A stretch of 45,662 nucleotides of DNA from Marseilla massiliensis. Its GTDB lineage: Bacteria; Bacteroidota; Bacteroidia; Bacteroidales; Bacteroidaceae. The DNA lies in the NCBI RefSeq assembly GCF_016899855.1, contig NZ_JACJJG010000017.1, positions 1 to 45,662 on the forward strand, read 5' to 3'. Position 1 is the first letter of the stretch. Each line of letters begins with the position of its first letter. Shown here piece after piece: positions 1 to 6,504 of the stretch. The position numbers and the translations under genes were made by a program. The notes beneath the pieces are model-generated. The model ran no database searches. It was not told the DNA's origin and saw only the letters and a list, made by a program, of their open reading frames with translations.

Positions 1-64
1 TGGCCTGATATTTACGAAGCATACTTTCTTAATTCTTAACTCTTAATTCTTAATTTCTATGCTC
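1..64. repeat. Short-unit repeat (CTTAATT) downstream of ybeY
   Basis: The first 64 bases carry degenerate copies of a 7-8 base unit, CTTAATT/CTTAACT. Read on the minus strand, the repeat begins with the last codon and stop of ybeY (AAT TAA G). The window starts inside it, so any complementary arm to the left cannot be seen. The same unit recurs at 488-620 and 29496-29580. Confidence 0.7.
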
Positions 65-481
65 TTAATTCTTAATTAAACTAAGCGCCTCGTTCTCCGC
101 CTGTTCCATTATCTCGCGTTCGCCGGGGCCTTTGTCGTTTATTCCGCACAGATGAAGTATGCCGTGGATGATTACACGGTGCAGTTCGTCGATATACTCC
201 TTGCCAAACTGCTCGGCGTTAGTACGCACCGTGTCGAGCGAAATCACTATATCGCCGTTTATCACGTCACCCTCGTCATAGTCAAAGGTTATGATGTCGG
301 TATAATAATCATGCCCGAGATACTCCCGGTTGACCTCAAGTATCCGTTCGTCGTTTACGAACATGTAGCCTATCTCACCCGTCTTGCGGCCATACTTGGC
401 TGCCACGGCCTTAATCCAGGCCGTTGTCTCGCGTCTCTTTATTGGCGGCATCTTTACGCCGTCGGTGCTGTAGGAAATCAT
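65..481 (-). CDS. ybeY: Endoribonuclease YbeY (rRNA maturation factor)
   Basis: A 138-residue protein of the UPF0054/YbeY family, a metal-dependent single-strand endoribonuclease acting in 16S rRNA 3'-end maturation and 70S quality control in the cytoplasm. The length is near the family norm (about 140-170). The signature lies near the C-terminus, HGILHLCGINDKG: two histidines spaced HxxxH as expected. The third ligand position, usually His in GYDH, is Asp here (HxxxHxxxxxD). I believe this is common in Bacteroidota, but that needs an alignment. The start is the first in-frame ATG; no clear Shine-Dalgarno site is visible. It is the last of a minus-strand run ruvB-coaD-ybeY. The final codon and stop (AAT TAA) form part of the short-unit repeat that follows. 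Confidence 0.93.
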   Translation of the reverse strand: MISYSTDGVKMPPIKRRETTAWIKAVAAKYGRKTGEIGYMFVNDERILEVNREYLGHDYYTDIITFDYDEGDVINGDIVISLDTVRTNAEQFGKEYIDELHRVIIHGILHLCGINDKGPGEREIMEQAENEALSLIKN

Positions 482-487
482 TTTTTT

Positions 488-620
488 AATTAAGAGTTAA
501 GAATGAAGAATTAAGAAAATATGACTTTGGGAGTTAAAAATGAAGAAGTTAAGAACTAAGAAAGTTTCTGCTTAGCAGCAAAGCATATTTTCTTAATACT
601 TAACTCTTAATTCTTAATTT
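488..620. repeat. Inverted short-unit repeat (TTAAGAA) between coaD and ybeY
   Basis: Two stretches of the 7-base unit AATTAAG/AGTTAAG lie in opposite orientation (about 488-523 and 584-620), so the transcript can fold into a long imperfect hairpin. The innermost 14 bases, ATTAAGAAAATATG, pair perfectly with CATATTTTCTTAAT. The outer arm overlaps the coaD stop codon, so the coaD C-terminal Asn codon and TAA are part of the repeat. It may act as a terminator or mRNA stabiliser; that is inference. Confidence 0.75.
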
Positions 621-1069
621 CCCGGAAGAAACTCACTCACGTCCTTTCCGAAGTGCAGCAGTTCGCGGACCATGCTTGACGACACGCTTCCGTATTGCGG
701 CTCGGAGAACAAGAAGACGGTTTCCACGCCGCCTATTCTCAGGTTGATGTCAGCCTGTTCACGCTCATACTCAAAGTCCTTGACGCTGCGCACCCCCTTT
801 ACGATAAAGCGTGCGCCCTCGCGATGCGCGAAGTCAACGGCCAAATCGTTGTACGCCTTGACCTCTATCTTCGGCTCGTCGGCATACAGACGGGCAATTT
901 CACTCACCCTGACTTCCGCGCTATACAGATATTTCTTGCTGATATTCACGCCAACCCCGATGACAATACGGTCAAACAAGGGCAGCGCACGGCGCACGAT
1001 GGCGTCGTGCCCGACGGTAAACGGGTCAAAGCTGCCAGGGAAAATTGCCGTCTTTAATTCACTGTTCAT
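614..1069 (-). CDS. coaD: Phosphopantetheine adenylyltransferase
   Basis: CoaD transfers AMP from ATP to 4'-phosphopantetheine, giving dephospho-CoA, the fourth step of CoA synthesis from pantothenate. The protein is 151 residues, close to the usual 155-165. The nucleotidyltransferase signature is clear at the N-terminus: FPGSFDPFTVGHDAIVRRA, with the T/HxGH motif as TVGH. The family C-terminal motif SSSMVREL (cf. ISSTxIR) is also present, as is VKGVRSVKDFEYE in the middle. It starts at the only well-placed ATG. It sits between ruvB upstream and ybeY downstream, with a hairpin in the gap to ruvB, so co-transcription is uncertain. The last codon and stop fall inside a short-unit repeat. Confidence 0.96.
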   Translation of the reverse strand: MNSELKTAIFPGSFDPFTVGHDAIVRRALPLFDRIVIGVGVNISKKYLYSAEVRVSEIARLYADEPKIEVKAYNDLAVDFAHREGARFIVKGVRSVKDFEYEREQADINLRIGGVETVFLFSEPQYGSVSSSMVRELLHFGKDVSEFLPGN

Positions 1070-1153
1070 AGATTATTTTAATTGAATTTTTAGAATGGAG
1101 AATGGGAAATTATTACAACCCTTGCCAATTTAGTTGAATTGGAAGCCGTGAAT

Positions 1154-1204
1154 GTAGAATTATGATTATCCTTGTCTATGCAACAAAGGTAATCATAATT
1201 CTAC
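1154..1204 (-). terminator. Hairpin downstream of ruvB
   Basis: Two 21-base arms (1154-1174 and 1184-1204) pair at 19 of 21 positions around a 9-base loop. A weaker outer inverted repeat (GAATGGAGA-like) extends the structure. It lies 39 bases past the ruvB stop and before coaD. A terminator or processing site is likely, but there is no U-tract. Confidence 0.5.
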
Positions 1205-1242
1205 AGTCTCAATTCTAAACTCTCCATTCATAAATGTCTGTG

Positions 1243-2295
1243 TCATCCGAATAGGTCCGGTTCCGCCGTGTTAGAGCCGAGCATGTTGCGGCCGAAGTGG
1301 CGGTAGGCCAGCTCCGTGACCATGCGTCCGCGGGGCGTGCGCTTGATGAATCCCTCCATGATAAGGTACGGTTCGTACACTTCCTCCACGGTACCGGCGT
1401 CCTCACCGATAGCCGTCGCGATGGTGGTGATACCCACAGGACCGCCGCGAAACTTGTCGATGATGGTCAGCAGTATCTTGTTGTCAATCTCGTCAAGACC
1501 GTACTGGTCGATGTTCAGCGCCGTCAGGGCTATTTTCGAGATAGCTGTGTCAATGCGCCCGGTGCCCTTCACCTGGGCGAAATCCCTCACACGGCGCAGC
1601 AGGGCGTTGGCAATACGGGGCGTGCCGCGGCTGCGGCGGGCTATCTCAACGGCCGCATCGTCGTCTATCGGCACCTTCAGTATGCCGGCCGAACGCTTCA
1701 GAATCCTCGTAAGCGTCTCGGGTTCGTAGTACTCGAGGTGCAGATTTATGCCGAATCGGGCACGCAGCGGAGCGGTAAGCAGGCCGCTGCGGGTAGTAGC
1801 CCCGACAAGAGTGAAGGGGTTAAGGTCTATCTGTATGGAGCGTGCCGACGGCCCTTTGTCTATCATTATGTCGATACGGTAGTCCTCCATCGCCGAGTAA
1901 AGGTATTCCTCAACGACGGGAGACAGGCGGTGAATCTCGTCTATGAAGAGCACGTCGTTAGGCTCGAGCGAGGTCAATATGCCGGCAAGGTCGCCCGGCT
2001 TGTCGAGCACTGGGCCGCTCGTCAGCTTGAAACCTACGCCCAGCTCGTTGGCTATGATGTTGCTCAACGTAGTCTTTCCCAGACCGGGAGGGCCGTGCAG
2101 CAGGGTGTGGTCGAGCGGTTCGCCGCGGTACTTGGCCGCCTCGACGAACACGCGCAGGTTGTCGACAACCTTCTGCTGGCCGCTGAAGTCGTCGAAGCGC
2201 AACGGCCTCAGGGCGTTCTCAAACTCCTTCTCGGCCGACGTTAGAGAATTATTCCTTATATCGAAATCGTCGTCTGTCATTATCTTAGTTGGCAT
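1243..2295 (-). CDS. ruvB: Holliday junction branch migration helicase RuvB
   Basis: RuvB is the hexameric AAA+ motor that, with RuvA, drives branch migration of Holliday junctions in recombinational repair. The protein is 350 residues, the usual size. Walker A is [10 protein letters not shown] (about residues 67-76), Walker [10 protein letters not shown], sensor [10 protein letters not shown] and the downstream ARFG segment is intact. The winged-helix C-terminus ends in [20 protein letters not shown]. The start ATG at 2295 gives [14 protein letters not shown]; an internal Met six codons on is possible. A promoter-like TAACTTTG (minus strand, 2306-2313) lies just upstream. The first of a minus-strand series with coaD and ybeY. 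Confidence 0.97.
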   Translation of the reverse strand: MPTKIMTDDDFDIRNNSLTSAEKEFENALRPLRFDDFSGQQKVVDNLRVFVEAAKYRGEPLDHTLLHGPPGLGKTTLSNIIANELGVGFKLTSGPVLDKPGDLAGILTSLEPNDVLFIDEIHRLSPVVEEYLYSAMEDYRIDIMIDKGPSARSIQIDLNPFTLVGATTRSGLLTAPLRARFGINLHLEYYEPETLTRILKRSAGILKVPIDDDAAVEIARRSRGTPRIANALLRRVRDFAQVKGTGRIDTAISKIALTALNIDQYGLDEIDNKILLTIIDKFRGGPVGITTIATAIGEDAGTVEEVYEPYLIMEGFIKRTPRGRMVTELAYRHFGRNMLGSNTAEPDLFG

Positions 2296-2305
2296 TTACC
2301 TCGTG

Positions 2306-2336
2306 CAAAGTTAAGAAAATTTCCCGTAATAAGCAA
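2306..2336 (-). promoter_or_regulatory. Promoter-like element for ruvB
   Basis: On the minus strand, TTG (2334-2336), a 20-base spacer and TAACTTTG (2306-2313) match the Bacteroidota -33/-7 pattern. The -7 box ends 10 bases before the ruvB start codon, implying a very short leader. Confidence 0.5.
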
Positions 2337-2459
2337 TCAATACATTAAAATAACAAGGCTTACGGCGTGGCCATGCGGCGCATACCGCCATACACCAGAA
2401 TCTCTGACGATTTGCGATTGACGGCAAATCACCTTCCCAAAGGCCATCAATCGCACGCT

Positions 2460-2498
2460 AAAAGGCGGCCTTTCGGGAGGCAAAAGACGGCCTTTTGC
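2460..2498. repeat. Palindromic repeat locus R1 (two units)
   Basis: Two copies of the 13-15 base palindrome AAAGRCSGYCTTT (AAAAGGCGGCCTTT and AAAAGACGGCCTTTT) are separated by an 8-base linker. It lies in the divergent gap between ruvB and the small membrane protein gene. A degenerate half unit (AAAGGCC) precedes it near 2439. Confidence 0.75.
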
Positions 2499-2564
2499 AA
2501 CGTCCTTGATTATCAGCGGGTTACAGGCCAGCCACGGAACGTGCTGAAAAACGCCATGCAACGC

Positions 2565-2595
2565 TTTGCCGGAAACAATTTTTTCGCTATCTTTG
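2565..2595 (+). promoter_or_regulatory. Promoter-like element, upstream copy
   Basis: TTTG (2565-2568), a 19-base spacer and TATCTTTG (2588-2595) match the Bacteroidota promoter pattern. The -7 region sits in an 18-base word, TTTCGCTATCTTTGTTTC, which is repeated exactly 88 bases downstream at 2670-2687. Confidence 0.5.
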
Positions 2596-2652
2596 TTTCA
2601 CGAAGATAGGATGCGGTTCGGCAATGTCACGTCAAAAAACTTCGTCTTTTTC

Positions 2653-2683
2653 TTGCCATTGCGCTCACCTTTCGCTATCTTTG
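2653..2683 (+). promoter_or_regulatory. Promoter-like element for the 63-residue gene
   Basis: TTG (2653-2655), a 20-base spacer and TATCTTTG (2676-2683), 28 bases before the ATG at 2712. The second copy of the duplicated 18-base promoter word. Confidence 0.55.
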
Positions 2684-2711
2684 TTTCCACAATATCAATA
2701 CAAACAGCATT

Positions 2712-2903
2712 ATGGAAGAGGACAACAAGCAGGATAAAAATCAGCAGGCCGCAGGCAGTTATCTTGCCATCGGTATCTGTTTCGGCGTCGCATTCGGCAT
2801 TATATTCGACAATCTGGCGGTGTGGATGTGCCTCGGCGTGGGTATCGGACTGCTTGCGCCGAGCTTTCTAAAGAACCGGAACAACGACGGCGACAAGGCA
2901 TGA
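2712..2903 (+). CDS. Small two-helix membrane protein, function unknown
   Basis: I do not recognise a named family. The 63-residue product has a polar, charged N-terminus (MEEDNKQDKNQQ), then two hydrophobic glycine-rich segments, about residues 16-33 (YLAIGICFGVAFGIIFDN) and 34-53 (LAVWMCLGVGIGLLAPSF), and a short basic/acidic tail. The GxxxG-like spacings (GICFG, GVGIG) suggest tight helix packing, as in glycine-zipper proteins. A good promoter match ends 28 bases before the ATG, and the gene stands alone between ruvB (divergent) and the AICARFT-like gene. These support it as a real gene. Codon use resembles its neighbours. Confidence 0.7.
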   Translation: MEEDNKQDKNQQAAGSYLAIGICFGVAFGIIFDNLAVWMCLGVGIGLLAPSFLKNRNNDGDKA

Positions 2904-2960
2904 CCATGCCCCGCGCAATGCCGGCAGACGCCGCAAAACGCACGGTTTAGGCATATTTAT

Positions 2961-2991
2961 TTTGAATTACGCCGATTTTGCAGTATTTTTG
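2961..2991 (+). promoter_or_regulatory. Promoter-like element for the AICARFT-like gene
   Basis: TTTG (2961-2964), a 19-base spacer and TATTTTTG (2984-2991), with the ATG 26 bases downstream. A full match to the Bacteroidota consensus. Confidence 0.6.
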
Positions 2992-3017
2992 CACCTGGAA
3001 TAGTTAAACCACAGGAT

Positions 3018-4199
3018 ATGAAAGAATTAGCATTGAAGTACGGATGCAATCCGAACCAGAAACCTTCACGCATTTACATGGAGGAAGGCGAACTGCCCAT
3101 CGAGGTGCTTAACGGCCGCCCGGGGTACATCAACTTCCTCGACGCGCTCAACAGTTGGCAACTCGTAAAGGAGCTCAAGGCCGCAACGGGCCTGCCCGCG
3201 GCTGCCAGCTTCAAGCATGTATCGCCCGCGGGAGCGGCCGTTGGCCTGCCGCTGAGCGACACATTGAAGAAAATCTACTTCGTTGACGACGTAAAGATAG
3301 AGCTTTCGCCACTGGCATGCGCCTACGCACGCGCCCGCGGAGCTGACCGAATGAGCAGCTACGGCGACTTTGTGGCACTGAGCGACACGTGCGACGAGGC
3401 AACAGCTACGCTCCTCAAGCGCGAGGTCAGCGACGGAGTGATAGCTCCCGACTATACTCCCGAGGCGCTCGCCATACTGAAAGAGAAACGCAAGGGCACC
3501 TACAACGTAATCAAGATTGACCCTGCATACGTGCCCGCGCCCATCGAGCACAAGCAGGTATTCGGCATAACATTCGAGCAGGGACGCAACGAGGTGCGCC
3601 TGGACGACCCTGCGCTGTTCGAGAACATTCCCACCCAGAACAAGACTTTCACGCCAGAGGCAAAGCGTGACCTCATCATAAGCCTCATCACCCTGAAGTA
3701 CACGCAGAGCAACTCTGTATGTTACGTAAAGGACGGACAGGCTATCGGCATCGGCGCCGGACAGCAGAGCCGCATTCACTGCACCCGCCTGGCCGGCAAC
3801 AAGGCCGACATCTGGTGGCTGCGCCAGCACCCGAAAGTGATGAACCTGCCGTTTGTCGACAACATACGCCGTGCCGACCGCGACAACACCATCGACGTGT
3901 ACATCAGCGACGAGCATGACGACGTGCTGGCAGAGGGCACATGGCAGCGCCTGTTCAAGGAGAAGCCAGAGGTGCTGACGGCTGAGGAGAAGAAGGAATG
4001 GATAGCGAAGAATACGGGCGTAAGCCTCGGCAGCGACGCTTTCTTCCCCTTCGGCGACAACATCGAGCGCGCCCACAAGAGCGGCGTTGAATACATCGCG
4101 CAGGCCGGCGGCTCGGTTCGCGACGACAATGTGATAGAAACTTGCGACAAGTACGGTATCGCCATGGCGTTCACCGGAGTGCGCTTGTTCCACCACTGA
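3018..4199 (+). CDS. AICAR formyltransferase, transformylase-only PurH relative
   Basis: A 393-residue protein matching only the AICAR transformylase half of PurH/ATIC, the enzyme that formylates AICAR with 10-formyl-THF in the ninth step of purine synthesis. The IMP cyclohydrolase (MGS-like) domain is absent: the protein opens directly with LKYGCNPNQKPSRIY. The catalytic Lys-His pair is present in SFKHVSPAGAAVG (about residues 66-78), as is the downstream IGIGAGQQSRIHCTRLAG motif. The C-terminus FPFGDNIERAHKSGVEYIAQ then SVRDDNVIETCDKYGIAMAFTG variants fit the family end. It should need a separate IMP cyclohydrolase or a full-length PurH elsewhere. A perfect promoter pattern lies upstream; a long hairpin of GTGAGAAG repeats begins four bases after the stop. 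Confidence 0.92.
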   Translation: MKELALKYGCNPNQKPSRIYMEEGELPIEVLNGRPGYINFLDALNSWQLVKELKAATGLPAAASFKHVSPAGAAVGLPLSDTLKKIYFVDDVKIELSPLACAYARARGADRMSSYGDFVALSDTCDEATATLLKREVSDGVIAPDYTPEALAILKEKRKGTYNVIKIDPAYVPAPIEHKQVFGITFEQGRNEVRLDDPALFENIPTQNKTFTPEAKRDLIISLITLKYTQSNSVCYVKDGQAIGIGAGQQSRIHCTRLAGNKADIWWLRQHPKVMNLPFVDNIRRADRDNTIDVYISDEHDDVLAEGTWQRLFKEKPEVLTAEEKKEWIAKNTGVSLGSDAFFPFGDNIERAHKSGVEYIAQAGGSVRDDNVIETCDKYGIAMAFTGVRLFHH

Positions 4200-4202
4200 T
4201 AA

Positions 4203-4296
4203 AAAAGTGAGAAGGTGAGAAAGTGAAAAGGTGAGACATTCAATCATCACTCACTTCAATTCCTCACCTTCTCACTTTCTCACCTTCTCACCTTTT
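4203..4296. repeat. Inverted GTGAGAAG octamer repeat (33-bp hairpin)
   Basis: Four copies of the octamer GTGARAAR run from 4207, after the TGA stop of the preceding gene, and are mirrored by their reverse complement at 4263-4296. The arms pair over about 33 bases with one bulge and one mismatch, around a 27-base loop. The 64-residue gene starts only six bases beyond the distal arm. A near-identical structure lies at 44038-44117. Confidence 0.85.
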
Positions 4297-4302
4297 ATTA
4301 AT

Positions 4303-4497
4303 ATGGCAGACATCGACGACATAATAGCCGGTGGCGGAATAGTGTTCCGCAAGGCGAAAAGCGACAACGACAAAGGCTCTGGCAAGGTGAAGACCAAGGC
4401 CAAGAAAAAGAAATACATCACGGGAGCGCACGGCAGCGGGTCGGCCCGCCAGAAAGCTAAATACCGTGAACAGCGTGCCAACAGACACAGAAAATAA
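4303..4497 (+). CDS. Small basic protein, function unknown
   Basis: A 64-residue Lys/Arg-rich protein (MADIDDIIAGGGIVFRK... ending ANRHRK). The acidic first ten residues are followed by a strongly basic remainder with KVKTKAKKKK and SARQKAKYREQR, suggesting nucleic-acid or ribosome contact, but I recognise no family. I chose the ATG at 4303 over an upstream in-frame ATG at 4231 because the extra 24 residues would be encoded by the hairpin repeat. A terminator starts at its stop codon, which supports a real transcript end here. It is probably read through from the AICARFT-like gene, as no promoter match is seen in the gap. Confidence 0.65.
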   Translation: MADIDDIIAGGGIVFRKAKSDNDKGSGKVKTKAKKKKYITGAHGSGSARQKAKYREQRANRHRK

Positions 4498-4540
4498 AAG
4501 CGGAAGGCCAATAACAGAATGGCGTTCCGCTTTCTTTTTT
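4497..4540 (+). terminator. Rho-independent terminator
   Basis: AAAGCGGAA (4497-4505) pairs with TTCCGCTTT (4525-4533), with an inner GCC/GGC pairing, followed by CTTTTTT. It directly follows the 64-residue gene. Confidence 0.75.
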
Positions 4541-4635
4541 CCCGCAATATAGATGCTCCGCCATGGCTGTAGACGGCATTTCTTCACCATAAGGATGGTG
4601 GATAATCCGTTAATTCACGCCAAATCTATGGCTAT

Positions 4636-4669
4636 AGGAACAAAGAATGCGGCACTCGGTGCCGCATTC
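4636..4669 (-). terminator. Terminator downstream of gldH
   Basis: GAATGCGGCAC (4645-4655) and its perfect complement (4659-4669) form an 11-bp stem with a 3-base loop. On the minus strand it is followed by TTTGTT. It lies 29 bases past the gldH stop. Confidence 0.7.
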
Positions 4670-4697
4670 GTATATAAAGAAAACCATCAAATCCTGA

Positions 4698-5174
4698 TTA
4701 TCTGGCTTCCAAACGGAAACCGATATCCGATATTCCGGGCAGAATCTCGCGCTTCATCAGGTGGCGGATACGCACGTTCAAAGAGTCGCCTTTCTGCATC
4801 TCGACATCCGAAAGAATGAAGTTATACTGAAAAAGGCTTACTCCCCGGCCTTTAACGTTGCCCTCATCGTCGTACAGACGGCAGTTAAGAGTATCGGCAA
4901 AAACCTTGTGCCCGGGTTCAACAATCCGCTCGACGAGCAGGCTTACGCCCGTAAACGGGAACTCTCGGGTTATTCGCAAACCGACTTCCTGCCTGTAAAC
5001 GCCACTGCGGGCAAGACGTTTCACGGCGTAAACCATGGTGTCATTCTTCTCCCAACCTTCTATTGGAGTTGGCTTGAACTCATCATAGACAACGGCTTTG
5101 TCGCATGCCGTCAAGGCCATCGTCAACGACATGACTGCCAACAATATGTAAATGGTGCGCCTCACCGCCGTCAT
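4698..5174 (-). CDS. gldH: Gliding-motility lipoprotein GldH
   Basis: A 158-residue lipoprotein resembling GldH, a periplasm-facing lipoprotein first defined in Flavobacterium gliding and conserved in many non-gliding Bacteroidota. The N-terminus is a lipoprotein signal (TIYILLAVMSLTMALTAC) with the acylated Cys near residue 24, followed by DKAVVYDEFKPTPIEGWEKND, typical of the family. The remainder is a beta-rich single domain ending DIGFRLEAR. The start overlaps the ricT stop by four bases (ATGA), so the two are translationally coupled in the order holB-ricT-gldH, a common arrangement in this phylum. A terminator follows. The role in an organism with no other visible gliding genes is unknown. 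Confidence 0.85.
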   Translation of the reverse strand: MTAVRRTIYILLAVMSLTMALTACDKAVVYDEFKPTPIEGWEKNDTMVYAVKRLARSGVYRQEVGLRITREFPFTGVSLLVERIVEPGHKVFADTLNCRLYDDEGNVKGRGVSLFQYNFILSDVEMQKGDSLNVRIRHLMKREILPGISDIGFRLEAR

Positions 5175-6370
5175 TCTTTTTCAGTATTGCCCCCTTTGTC
5201 AGTGTCAGTGTTCTTCTTAGCCTGCGCCTCGGCTGGCTTGTTGCGACCCTTGGGAGCCTGCTTTCCGTTGCGGTTCTTTGGCTTACGCTTCTTCTTGTTC
5301 TTGTCAAAGCGTGTCAAGCTCTCGTTTTCCAGGAGGTCTACGGTGCGCTCCTGCTTCTTGGTAGCACCGTCTTCAAGCAATGTTTCGGGCTTCTCGCCGC
5401 GCTTGTTCATCTCAATTATCTCCAAAGCGCGCCGTGCCGTGATGACCTCAACGTTAGCCATTACCTTTTTGTCGGTAGAATATGTCACCAAACCGGCAAG
5501 TATATCGCTCTTCACAAGATAGTAATCGTTGTCCTTGGTTTGCAACACTACTTCCTTACTTGGCAACTTGCGGCTCGCCTCAATGTAGTTGTCCACCTCG
5601 TAATTAAGGCAGCATTTCAGCTTGGCGCACATTCCCGCAAGCTTCTGGGGGTTGAGTGATATGTCCTGATAACGAGCCGCGCCGGTGCTGACCGACACAA
5701 AGTTCTTCATCCACGTAGCGCAACACAGCTCACGTCCGCAGGGTCCAGTGCCGCCGATACGTCCCGCTTCCTGGCGCGCTCCTATCTGTTTCATCTCTAT
5801 TCGCACGTGGAACGTCTCGGCAAGAACCTTTATCAGCTGCCTGAAGTCAACCCTTTCGTCCGCAATATAATAAAATATCGCCTTGTTGCCGTCACCCTGA
5901 TACTCTACGTCTCCTATCTTCATCTGAAGATTCAGGTTCTTCGCGATCTGGCGGCTTTGTATCATCGTATCGTGCTCACGGCTCTTCGCTTCACGGTATT
6001 TATCCATGTCCACGGGCTTGGCGATACGGTATATGCGCTTAATATCATCCGCCGACTTGAGGTTTGCCTTACGAATCTGCAACTCAACGAGCTTTCCCGT
6101 AAGCGTCACAACACCTATATCGTGTCCCGGATTGGCCTCAACGGCAACAATGTCGCCCTTCTTCAGGTCGAGATTATTTACGTTGTGATAATATCCTTTA
6201 CGAGTGTTCTTGAACTGAACTTCCACCAGATTGGTACTCGTTGCGTTACCCGGCACGTCAGCAAGCCAGTCATACGTGTTGAGCTGACGGTCCTGCCGCC
6301 CGCAACCACGTATGCACAAACCACGGTCGCAACCGTTGTATATCATGAATTTCTTGTTATTGTAATCCAT
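5171..6370 (-). CDS. ricT: RicT/YaaT-like PSP1-domain protein
   Basis: A 399-residue PSP1-domain protein of the RicT (YaaT) family. In Bacillus, RicT forms an Fe-S complex with RicA and RicF that aids RNase Y mRNA processing; the role in Bacteroidota is not settled. The cysteine-rich family core is clear: IGGTGPCGRELCCATW and LAGMCAKLKCCLNYE, plus an N-terminal CDRGLCIRGC. The last 60 or so residues are a Lys/Arg-rich, low-complexity tail (KNKKKRKPKNRNGK), probably disordered and RNA-binding. I chose the ATG at 6370 (MDYNNKKFMIYNG), because the 21 residues added by an upstream ATG at 6433 look non-coding. It lies downstream of holB and overlaps gldH by four bases. Confidence 0.88.
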   Translation of the reverse strand: MDYNNKKFMIYNGCDRGLCIRGCGRQDRQLNTYDWLADVPGNATSTNLVEVQFKNTRKGYYHNVNNLDLKKGDIVAVEANPGHDIGVVTLTGKLVELQIRKANLKSADDIKRIYRIAKPVDMDKYREAKSREHDTMIQSRQIAKNLNLQMKIGDVEYQGDGNKAIFYYIADERVDFRQLIKVLAETFHVRIEMKQIGARQEAGRIGGTGPCGRELCCATWMKNFVSVSTGAARYQDISLNPQKLAGMCAKLKCCLNYEVDNYIEASRKLPSKEVVLQTKDNDYYLVKSDILAGLVTYSTDKKVMANVEVITARRALEIIEMNKRGEKPETLLEDGATKKQERTVDLLENESLTRFDKNKKKRKPKNRNGKQAPKGRNKPAEAQAKKNTDTDKGGNTEKE

Positions 6371-6504
6371 CGTGTAATGCTGCTTAAACAATAAAACGGC
6401 ATAACGGTAAAAGGCATTGTGGCCTTGATACACGCCAGCCTTGATATTTATAATAGATAATCAACCATCAATCACTAATCGTACATTATGAATCAAGTAT
6501 TTGC

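Noticed and set aside
3066..4250. A 394-residue minus-strand reading frame
   Set aside because: Antisense to the AICARFT-like gene over its full length and without a promoter or a recognisable domain.
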